Below, one piece after another: positions 1 to 9,717 of a DNA stretch of 64,000 nt. Position numbers and translations under genes: made by a program. How positions within the stretch are numbered: the first letter of the stretch is position 1; the number at the start of each line of letters is the position of its first letter. Below the pieces are notes generated by a model. That model was not told the origin of the DNA and ran no database searches. It saw only the letters and a list, made by a program, of their open reading frames with translations. Origin of the DNA: Chionoecetes opilio (taxonomy: Eukaryota > Arthropoda > Malacostraca > Decapoda > Majidae); assembly GCA_016584305.1 (NCBI GenBank), contig JACEEZ010010106.1, positions 236,470 through 300,469 of the forward strand, given 5' to 3'.

Positions 1-997
1 TTGGTTTCTGTCTTCCCTCCGGCCAGTTGCAGCATATATGAGTTTTGGCCGGAATCTAACAGGTTCCGGTGTTCATGTCTCTCAGGCCTGTTGCATCTGT
101 GTCAGCGTCATCATCCTTGGGCAGAGCGCTGAGATGATACACACAGCTTGTGTGTGTAGGCTGGAACCAGGTCGAGGTGTCTACGTGTTGCATCAAGACA
201 CCAGGTTGTCTTGATGCAGGCCATGGCGTGATACTTCGTCAACATAACCTCATCAAAAGATGTTGTTGCCTCAGACAGACAGGCGACACACATCCTGTAG
301 CTTAATTGATAAATTAGTTATATACATATAATCTATACCTATTCAGGATCCTAATAAATTCTCGGTTGTTGTCTCGCACAAAATTTGGGTACACGAGAGT
401 ATTACCATGGACGGCCTTGAGCAAGCATTTTTCCTGTCCACTCCAGCTGCTCCATGGTCATCACTGCAGCAGCTGCACTGCTCAGTGCCTGCTGCCTCTT
501 GCCAGTGGCGAGGAAACAATCATAATGTTATTATAATTTTCATTCCCGCTGTCAGTGTATGGTTCCTTTTTTATTTACTCTGGATGAATGCATTCACGAG
601 AGTGACATACATAATTCCCTCATGGTTCAGCCGATACCTCTTGACAAGTTCTTCGTCATTCAATTAGCCGAGAACGTCTCTTCTGGCACGAAAATGCCTG
701 GGTTGGCGCTGGCGGAAGAGTTGTTTTGCTGCCATGTTGACGGCTTATGTCAACATAAGGATCCTTATGGGACCTCCGGACATCCCATAGCGCTTATGGG
801 GAACTTTATGGGAAAACACGAGCACTTATGGAGATTTTCGGTGACTTATGGCGAACTTCGCCATTTTGTCTGCTTATGGGAAACCCATAAGCTATTATAA
901 ATACAGGCCCTGGCCTTCGATTGCGAGTATGACGAAGAAAAATGTAGGCTGCAACCTGACTAAAGATCCGTACATCATAAAAAACGCGTTCTTCACC
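1..997. other. Non-genic sequence with a CTTATGG motif cluster
   Basis: No convincing coding region is visible. Between about 745 and 892 the heptamer CTTATGG or its complement recurs many times, ending in a TATAAATA box at about 895-902. This could be the subterminal repeat zone of a decayed DNA transposon or a chance promoter-like site; no matching opposite end was found. Confidence 0.35.
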
Positions 998-1000
998 TAA

Positions 1001-1268
1001 AGCACGGTTTCCACCTTCCCGCTTGTACGGCCGCCGTACAACAACAAAGACGTCACAATGACGTCACAACAAAGTCTACTGCACCGCCGTACCGCTGTAC
1101 GGCCGCCGTACAAAGTTAAATTCAAGTCATCTCTCCCGCTCGGCGGTGTCCGCTCGAGCGGAGTTGCCAACTGTGCCCAGTTACCACAAATACCACTCAA
1201 GCGGTGATGATGGTGACGTCATTGTTGTTGTATGGCGGCCGTACAAGCGGGAAGGTGGGAACCGGGCT
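1001..1268. mobile_element. MITE with ~56-bp terminal inverted repeats and TAA target duplication
   Basis: The left end (AGCACGGTTTCCACCTTCCC...) is matched in reverse complement by the right end (AGCCCGGTTCCCACCTTCCC...). The match runs about 56 bp through a GTACGGCCGCC block to a GACGTCAC block. The flanks are TAA at 998-1000 and TAA at 1269-1271, a 3-bp duplication. At 268 bp with no coding capacity it is a miniature non-autonomous element. A TAA target fits PIF/Harbinger-like transposition, but the superfamily is inferred from the target duplication only. Confidence 0.75.
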
Positions 1269-1271
1269 TAA

Positions 1272-1385
1272 GACGACAGGTGTCACTATAAAAAATCCAG
1301 CCTGTGCCACTAATGGGCGAGATCGACCAACATCAAGACTCGCCATAAGCCTACAGGCGCTATAGGCTCCACTCCAATAAAGACT

Positions 1386-1413
<28 letters not shown>
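1272..1413 (+). repeat. SINE 3' part with poly-A tail
   Basis: The block beginning near GTGTCACTATAAAAAATCC resembles the tail of the full SINE at 29166-29445 (GCGTCACTATAGAAATCC). It ends in AATAAAGACT followed by a run of about 28 A (1386-1413), a retroposed 3' end. The tRNA-like head is missing, because the MITE at 1001-1268 directly abuts it. It lies against a LINE fragment of opposite orientation. Confidence 0.5.
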
Positions 1414-1418
<5 letters not shown>

Positions 1419-1420
<2 letters not shown>

Positions 1421-2260
1421 AACCGCTTCAAAAAATATATCAGATCGTTCTTTACTCTATGCCTCTCGAGTGAGAGTAAATTTGATAGCTTCAATCTTTT
1501 CTCATAACTAAAGTTACGTATCCCATGAATAATTTTGGTCATCCTTCTCTGCACGGGTACAAGGCTATATCAATCCTGTAATATGGAGACCAAAACTAAA
1601 CCGCATAGGTTAGGTGAGGTCTGACTAGAGCCAAATAAAGTTTTAGAATAATCTCAGCACTTCTACTTTTAACACATCTGGTAATGAATCCTAACACTCT
1701 ATTAGCTCAATTTCTAGCCTCAATACATTGTTTCCTAGGTCGGAGGTCTGAGCTCACGTTCATTCCCATATTTTTTTCACCTTTTGATCTTTTCAGCGAT
1801 ACATTGCGTATGGTGTATCTATTACCAGTTTATTTTTCTACCAACATTCATAACGCTGCACTTATCAATATTAAATTCCATCTGCCATCTGACTACCCAG
1901 TCATTAAGTTTATCTAAGTCTCTCTGCAATATGTTTACATCAGTTTGTGATCTAATAATTCTACCTACCTTAGTATCATCACCAAACTTGCTGATATCAC
2001 TGCTAATCCCACTATCCAATTCATTGATGTTAATAAAAAATAGTAACGGACCCCAAAACAGACCCTTGTGGAACCTCACTTGTCACCTGCCCCCATTCAG
2101 ATTTAGAACCATTAATTGTAACCCTCGGTTGCCTATCACTTAGCCAAGCTCTGATTCAACGAAGAACCTTCCAATCTATTCCATGAGCCTTAACCTTATT
2201 TAACCTTATGTGGTACCTTATCGAATGCCTAAAGTCCAGGGATAATATATCATAATCATT
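1419..2260 (-). pseudogene. LINE reverse transcriptase fragment (non-LTR retrotransposon)
   Basis: Read on the minus strand, short stretches in shifting frames give the RT series of a non-LTR element: a DYDILSLDF-like start, WLSDRQPRVTING, PQGSVLG, the catalytic box as KFGDDTK (usual form FADD), LNDWVVRWQMEFNIDKC, then RVLGFITRCVKSRSAEIILK, LALVRPHL and finally a RRMTKIIHG-like tail near 1540 and 1450. At least one in-frame stop and several frameshifts break it. The endonuclease domain is absent. The 3' coding end lies against the SINE poly-A at 1413, suggesting the SINE landed in or next to the LINE. The clade (CR1/L2 or Jockey group) is not settled. Confidence 0.8.
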
Positions 2261-2280
2261 AGCATTATCTGTTATATATA

Positions 2281-2770
2281 TATATATAGTATATACGGGC
2301 AGGAGATTTTCTCTGAGACAGATCTCGTTAAAAGTGATAGCTATGCTAGTTCAGCGTTATTATCTTCTTAAAGATATTTTCTCTTTGTCTTAAGAGTGTC
2401 TTATTCTCTTTTGTAATCACTTTTATGACTTCGCCGTAGCTTGTCATGTTTGCTGTATCGCGATTTCGGGTCTAAGAACCCTTCTTCAGCAGCATATGGA
2501 AGATGTGTTCTCCTCAGGAGTTGAGGTGAGCATGATTAAGATGCGAAGTGAAGCGCTATTTATAGCCGATCTGTCTGCCACGCAGCCTATTACCGATGTC
2601 GTTGATTGGTAGATAGCTTTTGCTTCTCGTCTTAATGATTATAAAAGAGAATAAGACACTCTTAAGACAAAGAGAAAATATCTTTAAGAAGATAATAAAC
2701 GCTGAACTAGCTATCACTTTTAACGAGATCTGTCTCAGAGAAAATCTCCTGCCCGTATATACTATATATA
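2281..2770. repeat. Foldback element with ~140-bp inverted arms
   Basis: The left arm (about 2281-2420) reads TATATACGGGCAGGAGATTT and onward. The right arm (about 2635-2770) is its reverse complement with only small indels. The spacer is about 215 bp and has no ORF of note. Both outer ends merge with TA-rich sequence. It may be a TA-targeting MITE or an inverted duplication; no transposase is present. Confidence 0.7.
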
Positions 2771-2772
2771 TA

Positions 2773-2838
<66 letters not shown>
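2760..2838. repeat. (TA)n microsatellite
   Basis: Almost uninterrupted alternating TA of about 75 bp, directly against the outer end of the foldback arm. Confidence 0.95.
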
Positions 2839-2839
<1 letters not shown>

Positions 2840-2954
2840 GACAGCCAGATAAATATATTAACAAGACAGCCAGACGCGTCAACACGGTAACATCAAGATA
2901 CCATTACGTCCAGCGTACCACTCTATGCAACTGACTCACGTGGACTAATAAAGG

Positions 2955-3339
2955 CCCTGTCATAATACTGCGTATGAGAGAAACGTATGAGTTGCGTAAG
3001 AAAATTCATAAAATAATTTTCATACGCACAAAAAGCCCTTGAAAATGCAGAATTGTGCGTATACTTACCGTATTAAACCTGTGAGTATATAGCGTATGAG
3101 TAGCGTATCGCCAGCGTATGGTCAGCGTACTCGACCTATTAGTAACGTACCTCTGTCGTACCTCTAGCGTATTCAGCGTATGCCTAACGTATGCTTAGCG
3201 TATAAACCATACGTCGGAATACGCACCAAATTTTTAAGCATGCTTAAAAAAAAAATTCTGCCTCGCCGTATGTACCATCGTATGAGTGATATTTTTCATA
3301 CGCTGGCATATGCTAGTACGATACGCTAGTGTGACAGGG
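2955..3339. mobile_element. MITE with CCCTGTCA ends and GCGTATG subterminal arrays
   Basis: The left end CCCTGTCATAATACTGCGTA is mirrored by the right end, whose complement reads CCCTGTCACACTAGCGTATC. Between them the heptamer GCGTATG and its variants or complement occur well over ten times, mostly at short regular spacing. This is the arrangement expected of transposase-binding subterminal repeats. No coding capacity; target duplication unclear; superfamily not assigned. Confidence 0.65.
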
Positions 3340-4241
3340 TAAGCAGGGTAAGAATTTAATCAAACAAACTTTTAAAGATCGTATTCACAGCCGACTCTAA
3401 TTTGTGCAAATTATTCGCAGCACACGTACCCTCGTCCAATAAGTTCCACTTCTGACCGAATTCGGCATAAGGCAGCGCTGAAACTGACCAGTGCGATATT
3501 TGATCTGTTGCAAGCAGAGTGTATGCGAGTTCGTTGCAAGCCGATTGCTCCAGGTAAAAGCCATTGCTCAGGAATGAAGCACTCAGGGGATGGAGCCGAT
3601 TAACACAAATACTGTACAAAATAATTGTATTGTTGTTATCATTACCATTGTTATTAATATTTGTTTCATTATATCACTATTATTTTATTATTCGGCCTAC
3701 TGTTATCACTAATCTAATTTCATTATTGTTATTTTCATTATCATTTAAGATAGGCTTTTTATCATAACTATTATCATTGTTTTAGCATTATTACCATTAA
3801 TAATATTACTATCATTATTACTATTACTATTATTACTATCATTATTATTATTATTATCAATAGCAGTAGGCTAATATTAAAAGCAGTAGTAATGCGAATG
3901 ATAACATAACTATATAAATGATAATTCATTTTACTATTTTATCATCATTATGAATTTTTATCTTTAATACTAGTGATAGTAATAATATAATTATTTGAAA
4001 TTGATAATATCCTTTATATTGATATACATTATGCTAATAATGATGATTATTGTTCAATACAATCACAATTGTTATAATTATAATGATAATAACAATAATT
4101 GTTATCAGAGCTGTTAATATCAATATTCGTATCAATGGTATTAATATCATTATGAATCAATGCAGATATCTTCATTATCACTTATTCATTTCACTATTGT
4201 AATAATTATATGGAATCTTTCATACATTCATATGAATACCT
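3340..4241. other. AT-rich low-complexity intergenic stretch
   Basis: Past about 3620 the sequence is dominated by ATT/TTA/ATC-type trinucleotide runs with no coding signal on either strand. The first 280 bases are more balanced but show no recognisable protein or repeat family. Confidence 0.6.
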
Positions 4242-4256
4242 AGTGTGTGTGTGTGT

Positions 4257-4320
<64 letters not shown>
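4242..4320. repeat. (GT)n microsatellite
   Basis: About 78 bp of TG/GT repeats with one interruption near 4257. A second shorter (TG)n tract lies at 4417-4442. Confidence 0.95.
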
Positions 4321-4323
<3 letters not shown>

Positions 4324-4412
4324 TTACATAGTTGTATTTACCTAGTTGTAACATACAGGAAAAGAGCTATGCTCGTACTGTCCCGTCTCCAAATCTACTA
4401 TTATCCAGCTTG
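4321..4412. repeat. Fragment of a dispersed repeat (TTTACCTAGTTG type)
   Basis: Contains a duplicated TTTACCTAGTTG-like start, GAGCTATGCTCGTACTGTCC and a CCGTCTCC box. I recognise this layout from dispersed repeats seen often in decapod genomes. This is memory-based and supports the organism guess only weakly. Confidence 0.35.
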
Positions 4413-5089
4413 CCTTTGTGTGTGTGTGTGTGTGTGTGTGTGTAGGAGGTGTGAGGGGTGTGAAACAGTTGAAGCCGTTTATGGCGGAGGAAGGATATGG
4501 TGGGGGTACGACTGAGTCTCAGGGAGAGGAGCAGGTAGGTAATGGCCGAAGATTTGCGGGCAGGGTTGGAGATAATGAAAAAGGGGTAGGCTTGTCAAGC
4601 TCCGAGTGTAAAGGGAATTTTGGGGGGAATGTACCAACTCGACTACTGAATCCTCACCCCGGTACCCCGCCAGCCTCTCCCTACCTCTACGGATAAGGAA
4701 ACTGTATGAAGGAAAGTTCAAGTTTAAAGGCCGAGACTGTACAGTCTGTACTTAGTACAGACGAGAGGAAAACCTCCCACACTAAGACCAAGACCAAATA
4801 ACACAAAATAATAAATACAAAGAAAGAATAGAGGGCAACAGGGCTAAACGAGACTGCCTGTTTGACTACTTTATATCACTATAATTTCTACGTGTAAGAG
4901 GCAAAACACAGTAAAGTTGAAGGCTCATCCTCACCTTCCACTCCCTCTGGCCGAGGTTGGCCAAAACAGAAGTGAGTAAAGACACCATGCAGTAAAAAAA
5001 AACTAACATGAAATTTGATAAGAAAAAAACCCGCAACAAAATGACTTAAAACCATATAAATTGAGCTGAGTAGCTGATACTAAAGCCCT

Positions 5090-5660
5090 GTTCACACTGT
5101 AAACATCTGGCTCACCGAGCCTGCCATGACTCTGGGCCACGACAACCCAGTGACTTTCGGATTTGACAAGTCGGCTCCCACGCTCGGAATATGGGGGGAT
5201 GTTTTTTTGGTGTCTTGGTGTCGGCTAGTATAATTGCCGACGTCGCCGTCGTCACCTGTTAACAACTAGTTGGATTCGTCCAACTAGTTGCCAACATGTC
5301 GACGACATGCTGGCAAATAGTCTCAAGACGAGTCTCATTGGTAATTTTTTGAACTGGCGCCATGTCTACGACAACTACAATTCTGACGATCGATTGGCCG
5401 ACAGTCGCAGACGATCTTGACGACAGTCATGCAGACGGTCGCCAACTGTCGGCAAGACTGTCTGACTGTCCAGTTTGGCCAGCGAGAAAAATTAGTTGGC
5501 CGACACACTGATAACTTGATAGCGGTCGGTCGGCGTCTAAAAATATTTAGTCTTGGGAAATGCTGCTAACTTGTCGGCAGTTAATATCCCGCCAACATCT
5601 CAACAATGTGTTAGCCGATATTTCCCAGCCGGCAGTCCAGACCGGTCTAAAACTGACGCG
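5090..5660. repeat. GTCGGC-rich region with hairpin, possible decayed DNA transposon
   Basis: Opens with CCTGTTCACACTG, an end sequence like those of other elements in this window. It is dense in GTCGGC, CCGAC and GACAGTC words. At 5263-5290 lies a perfect 12-bp stem (CAACTAGTTGGA) closed by a TTCG loop, with partial extension to about 5248-5305. The matching opposite terminus was not found. A duplicate lies at about 10408-10980. Confidence 0.4.
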
Positions 5661-6597
5661 GAAACGCGCCTTTAGTTCTATGAACGGGGGGGGGGGGTCA
5701 TCAGTTTGGGGTGAAAAATATCAATTTTTAAATATATATTTTAGAAAGAACTGTAACATCAGGGGCTGCTATGGTAAATTAATTGTTCAGATTCAATCAT
5801 CCTATTTACGGAATCCCCCCACCCCGTACATTCGTGGATGACGCCCGAGCCTGCCTGCCATGATGCGAGTGCGTTGTATTTCATATTTTTTACAATTATT
5901 TTTGTTATTGTCATGTGTTTGGTAGCGGGGAGGTTGTGGCTGGTCGCCTTATCACAGGGTCGGCGTCAATGTGAGATAACGTACTTTACAGAAAAGACCT
6001 CACGTCGTACTTCTGTCAACACTACAACATTTGTATCATCCTCAACGATGCCAAAGTAGAGTAAGAAGAAGGTAGCAATAGCGAAGACGAGAAATGTTTC
6101 TGCTGGTGAATCAAAAGAGCTTCAGAGTAGAGGAGAGGAGAGCAGAAGGCCTCCATACCCACACCTTCGGGTGTATAATATCCTTGCATAAGAAGTGGAC
6201 AAGTTGCCAAATATTTTGAAAAAGGTGGATCCAACATACATTATAAAACAAAAAAATTGGTTGTATAACTGTGCACTTATATGACTTTTTTGGTGGAAAA
6301 ATATTTCAAATAATTTTTTTTCAAAACGTAACTTATTGTTCCCAAACACTACAAAACTTCAAAATCACGTAATACATTTCCAAACTGATTATCTATAATA
6401 TAAGCGAAAGTGTGTCTGTGTGTATGTCCGCGCTAGGTTCCGCCCCCAGTGCCCCAATCCCATCATATGGCACAGTTTTGGAACCAGCTCGACCAGGGGA
6501 AGGTTTTAAGCCCACTTATGAGATGATCCGATATTTTTTTTTTTTTTTTAGCAGCCTATTAGTGAGAATTGAGAGAAAAAAGTGGGTTGCGAGAATT

Positions 6598-7472
6598 AGA
6601 GAGAACTGCAACTCCGAAATGCCAGTGGTCGCTGGCAGTTTTAACTCACAATTTGGTGAAAAGTTGGTCAACTTGAAAGAAAAATATGGGCTTATTCCAC
6701 TGCACTTAAAACACAAAAGTATAATTTTAAGAACGATTTTCTTCTATATGTATATTGTATAGAAGCCTGATTCTGTAAAACATGTATTTAACCAATAACC
6801 AAGTAGGTTATAGTTGAGGAGGCGAGGTAAATGTTACTCTATGATATTATACAGTCAATAACGTATGTTTAGAAGTTATCTATACCTAGGCAGTCATATG
6901 TTCCTGTTATTATTGTGTATCAATCAGATAGAAAGCCTGGAAGTGCAATGAGTCGACGCGTGAAGTAGCAATGTTTTGATTCAATCTCCCCGCCACAATC
7001 TCCCCGCCACCACTCCCCGCCGCGGCGTGTCGCCTCCACAATTATAACCTACATTGTCGCAGCAACAAGCCGATTTCGGCATTCTTTATTCTTCGTTTTT
7101 CCAAGGCATTGCTTATTGTATTTTGACAAGCGTTTGCCAGACGCAGCAGTACTGTCTTAGAAAACAGTGTGAACATCGCCCAAATTTTACATGCCACAAT
7201 ATACATGTAAAAAATATATTAAGCTTTGCTACTCGAGGCGAGTAATTTGCATTAAATTGCTATCTTAGAACGTTCAATCGTAATGCATGTCATGCATACA
7301 CTTACTAGAACAACAGAAGAACGTTCTTTTTTAGTATTCAGATGCGGTGCATCAATATTTATCGCGAAATTGATTTATGAAAAATATTAGTCGCGGAGGG
7401 AAAACACGTAGACCAACTTTGAGTTAAAACTGCCAGCGACCACTGGCAATTTCTCGAGTTTCAGTTCTCTCC
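6598..7472. mobile_element. 875-bp TIR element, first unit of a tandem dimer
   Basis: Begins AGAGAGAACTGCAACTC and ends with the complement of GGAGAGAACTGAAACTCGAG. The inverted similarity extends about 60 bp through a GCCAGTGGTCGCTGGCAG core. AATT flanks it at 6594-6597 and 7473-7476. Any reading frames inside are short and unlike known proteins. Superfamily unknown; a 4-bp AATT target is suggestive but not diagnostic. Confidence 0.7.
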
Positions 7473-7476
7473 AATT

Positions 7477-8352
7477 AGAGAGAACTGCAACTCCGAAATG
7501 CCAGTGGTCGCTGGCAGTTTTAACTCACAATTTGGTGAAAAGTTGGTCAACTTGAAAGAAAAATATGGGCTTATTCCACTGCACTTAAAACACACAATTA
7601 TAATATTAAGAACGATTTTCTGCTACATGTATATTGTATAGGTGCCTGATTCTGTAAAACATTGTATATAACCAAATAACCAGGCAGGTTATAGTTGAGG
7701 AGGCGAGATAAATGCTACTCTATGATATTATATAGTCAATAACGAATGTTTAGAAGTTATCTATACCTAGGCAGTCATATTTTCCTGTTATTATTGTGTA
7801 TCATCAGATAGAAAGCCTGGAAGTGCAATGAGGCGACGCGTGAAGTCGTAATGTTTTATTCAATCTCCCGCCCACAATCTCCCCGCCCACCACTCCCCGC
7901 CGCGGCGTGTCGCCTCCGCATTATAACCTACATTGTCGCAGCAACAAGCCGATTTCGGCATTCTTTATTCTTCGTTTTTCCAAGGCATTGCTTATTGTAT
8001 TTTGACAAGCATTTGCCAGATGCAGCAGTACTGTCTTAGAAAACAGTGTGAACATCGCCCAAATTTTACATGCCACAATATACATGTAAAAAATATATTA
8101 AGCTTTGCTACTCGAGGCGAGTAATTTGCATTAAATTGCTATTATAGAACGTTCCATCGTAATGCATGTCATCCATATAATTAGTAGAACAACAGAAGAA
8201 CTATATTTTTTGGTATTCAGATGCGGTGCATCAATGTTTATCGCGAAATTAATTTATGAAAAATATTAGTCGCGGAGCCAAAACACAGTAGACCAACCTT
8301 TGAGTTAAAACTGCCAGCGACCACTGGCATTTCTCGAGTTTCAGATCATTGG
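7477..8352. mobile_element. 876-bp TIR element, second unit of the tandem dimer
   Basis: Head-to-tail copy of the preceding unit, nearly the same length, bounded by AATT at 7473-7476 and 8353-8356. Beyond 8356 the Helitron sequence resumes (GAGGAACCTTGATG), matching uninterrupted Helitron copies elsewhere in the window. Confidence 0.7.
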
Positions 8353-8374
8353 AATTGAGGAACCTTGATGTAGG

Positions 8375-8625
8375 GTGATGGGTAAGGGTGAGTGAATAGG
8401 TGGGGTGAGGGGGTAATGGGTGTGGGGTGAGTGAATGGGTGGGGGGTGATGGGTGAGGGGTTTGGGGAATAGATGGGGGGTGATGGGTAATGGGTGAGTG
8501 AATGGGTGTGTGGTGATGGGTAATGGGTGAGTGAATGGGTGGGGGGTGATGGGTAATGGGTGAGTGAATGGGTGGGGGGTGATGGGTAATGGGTGAGTGA
8601 ATGGGTTGGGGGTGATGTGAATGGG
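8375..8625. repeat. Helitron-internal minisatellite (GATGGGTAATGGGTGAGTG type)
   Basis: Imperfect units built from GATGGGTAATGGGTGAGTG and AATGGGTGGGG, about 30 bp per full unit. The same repeat sits at the same internal place in the Helitron copies at 17322-17505 and 32570-32770, with different unit numbers. Confidence 0.85.
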
Positions 8626-8805
8626 TTGGCGTTAATACATACATTTCTACATCCATGATTTCAGGAAAGCTAGAAGGGGCTATCTGGAGAGTCTGTGTTT
8701 GGTGGGCCTTCGGCCCACCAAACACAGGTGGTGGGCCGAAGCCCACCAATGGCCCTCCGCAGGAGCTAGCCAAAAAGTCCGCCCGGAGGGCGGCTTTGCG
8801 GCTAG

Positions 8806-9179
8806 TACTATATAAAAGAAAATAAAAGGAACAAAAACTGATCGAGGTTTTTTGTTTTATGAGCCGTATTTCAATTTTTATATGCAAAAAATTGAAAAAG
8901 AAGGTCAAAAAATCATATAATGTATATTTATGAAGCAATCATAAAAAGCTCAATCATATTAAGCTGAGTGATTACTTTACAATATTTAATATTACAAAAT
9001 AATGTACGGCCATATAATTTTATAGCTGATGAGTGAATAAAGACAAGCTTAAAAATAGGGTGAAAAAAGATTTCTGCTCCTATATCCTTCAAACTTGGCC
9101 AAAATGATGTTTATATGACTTACTTTCTTGTATAGAAATATGAATCTCAATACTGCAATTTGAAAATATACTAGAAAAT
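8806..9179. other. Non-coding gap
   Basis: AT-rich sequence with no recognised gene or repeat family; duplicated at about 14047-14380. Confidence 0.5.
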
Positions 9180-9690
9180 CCCCTCCCCTTGTATTAAGTC
9201 TCCTCGTTATCTACGTATTGACAAACTGAACAAGTTCCTTCAATCACTCCTCTTATGCTTTGTTTCAAAAGCGCGGAATCATTTGAATAACTTTTTTTTG
9301 CACTCCCTTTAGTTTGTATATATATATTTTCTGTATTAGAGCAACTTGAATTGAACGCAATATTCAAAGTGAGGACGCATTATTGCATTGAAAAGTGTAA
9401 AAGAATGACTATTCAGACATGTATTCGAAAGTATTTCCTATAAAAACTGGTAAATTTGTTCATTTTGTTCACAGCTTCTGAACCATGTTTAGAGGATTTG
9501 AGGTCGCTGCTTACAATTAATTATCTAGCCTTTTTTTTTCGATAACATTGAAAAGTTCACGTCCGTTCATTGAATAATTAGTTCGATCGTCATTACTTCT
9601 TATATGAAAAACTTAACACTTATCGGTATTAAATTTCATCTGCCACTTATTTCATAACTATGTAAGAGTCTTTCAGAGACTGGAACGGAA
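9180..9690 (-). pseudogene. LINE reverse transcriptase C-terminal fragment
   Basis: On the minus strand, WQMKFNTDKC (near 9640), DLKSSKHGSEAVNKMNK (near 9500), MRPHFEYCVQF (near 9370) and a KGVQKKVIQMIPRF-like box (near 9300) follow the order seen downstream of the RT palm in CR1/L2-group LINEs. Frames shift and stops interrupt it. The catalytic palm itself is not included because the copy ends at the N. Its duplicate is at 14380-14960. Confidence 0.7.
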
Positions 9691-9714
9691 GGGTTTACAC
9701 ATTATCAAAAATTA

Positions 9715-9715
9715 N
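9715..9715. other. Single-N assembly seam
   Basis: One N exactly between the two copies of the 5.3-kb duplication, consistent with a scaffold join of unknown gap size. Confidence 0.9.
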
Positions 9716-9717
9716 TA

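Larger units (their letters stand above)
6392..8805 (+). mobile_element. Non-autonomous Helitron, interrupted by a TIR-element dimer
   Basis: Starts with 5'-TCTATAATATAAGCGAAAG after an A and ends ...GGCTAG before a T, i.e. TC...CTRR inserted between A and T. A 15-nt hairpin (CCGCCCGGAGGGCGG, 8779-8793) stands 12 nt before the end, the classic Helitron 3' signal. No Rep/helicase is present. Internal parts are a 5' module with poly-T, a minisatellite at about 8375-8625 and a 3' module with GTGGGCCTTCGGCCCACC inverted repeats. Other copies lie at 17098-17732 and 32414-36557, both minus. This copy is split at GAATT by the dimer at 6598-8352. Confidence 0.8.
4398..9714. other. First copy of a ~5.3-kb direct duplication ending at an N
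   Basis: The segment starting at CTATTATCCAGCTTGCC near 4398 is repeated in the same order from 9718 and runs to about 14905. This copy ends at a single N at 9715. Shared landmarks include the TTCG hairpin, the poly-G run, the Helitron, the 875-bp dimer, the minisatellite and the LINE fragment. Apart from those there is no gene; 4440-5090 and 5660-6391 show nothing recognisable. Confidence 0.85.

Noticed and set aside
7054..8124. A repeated ~63-codon frame (MSQQQADFGIL...) at 7054 and 7933
   Set aside because: It recurs because the 875-bp unit is duplicated; no known domain, and too short to support as a gene.
8375..8625. Minisatellite considered as a CRISPR-like array
   Set aside because: Units are imperfect and have no unique spacers; the genome is eukaryotic and the array sits inside a Helitron.
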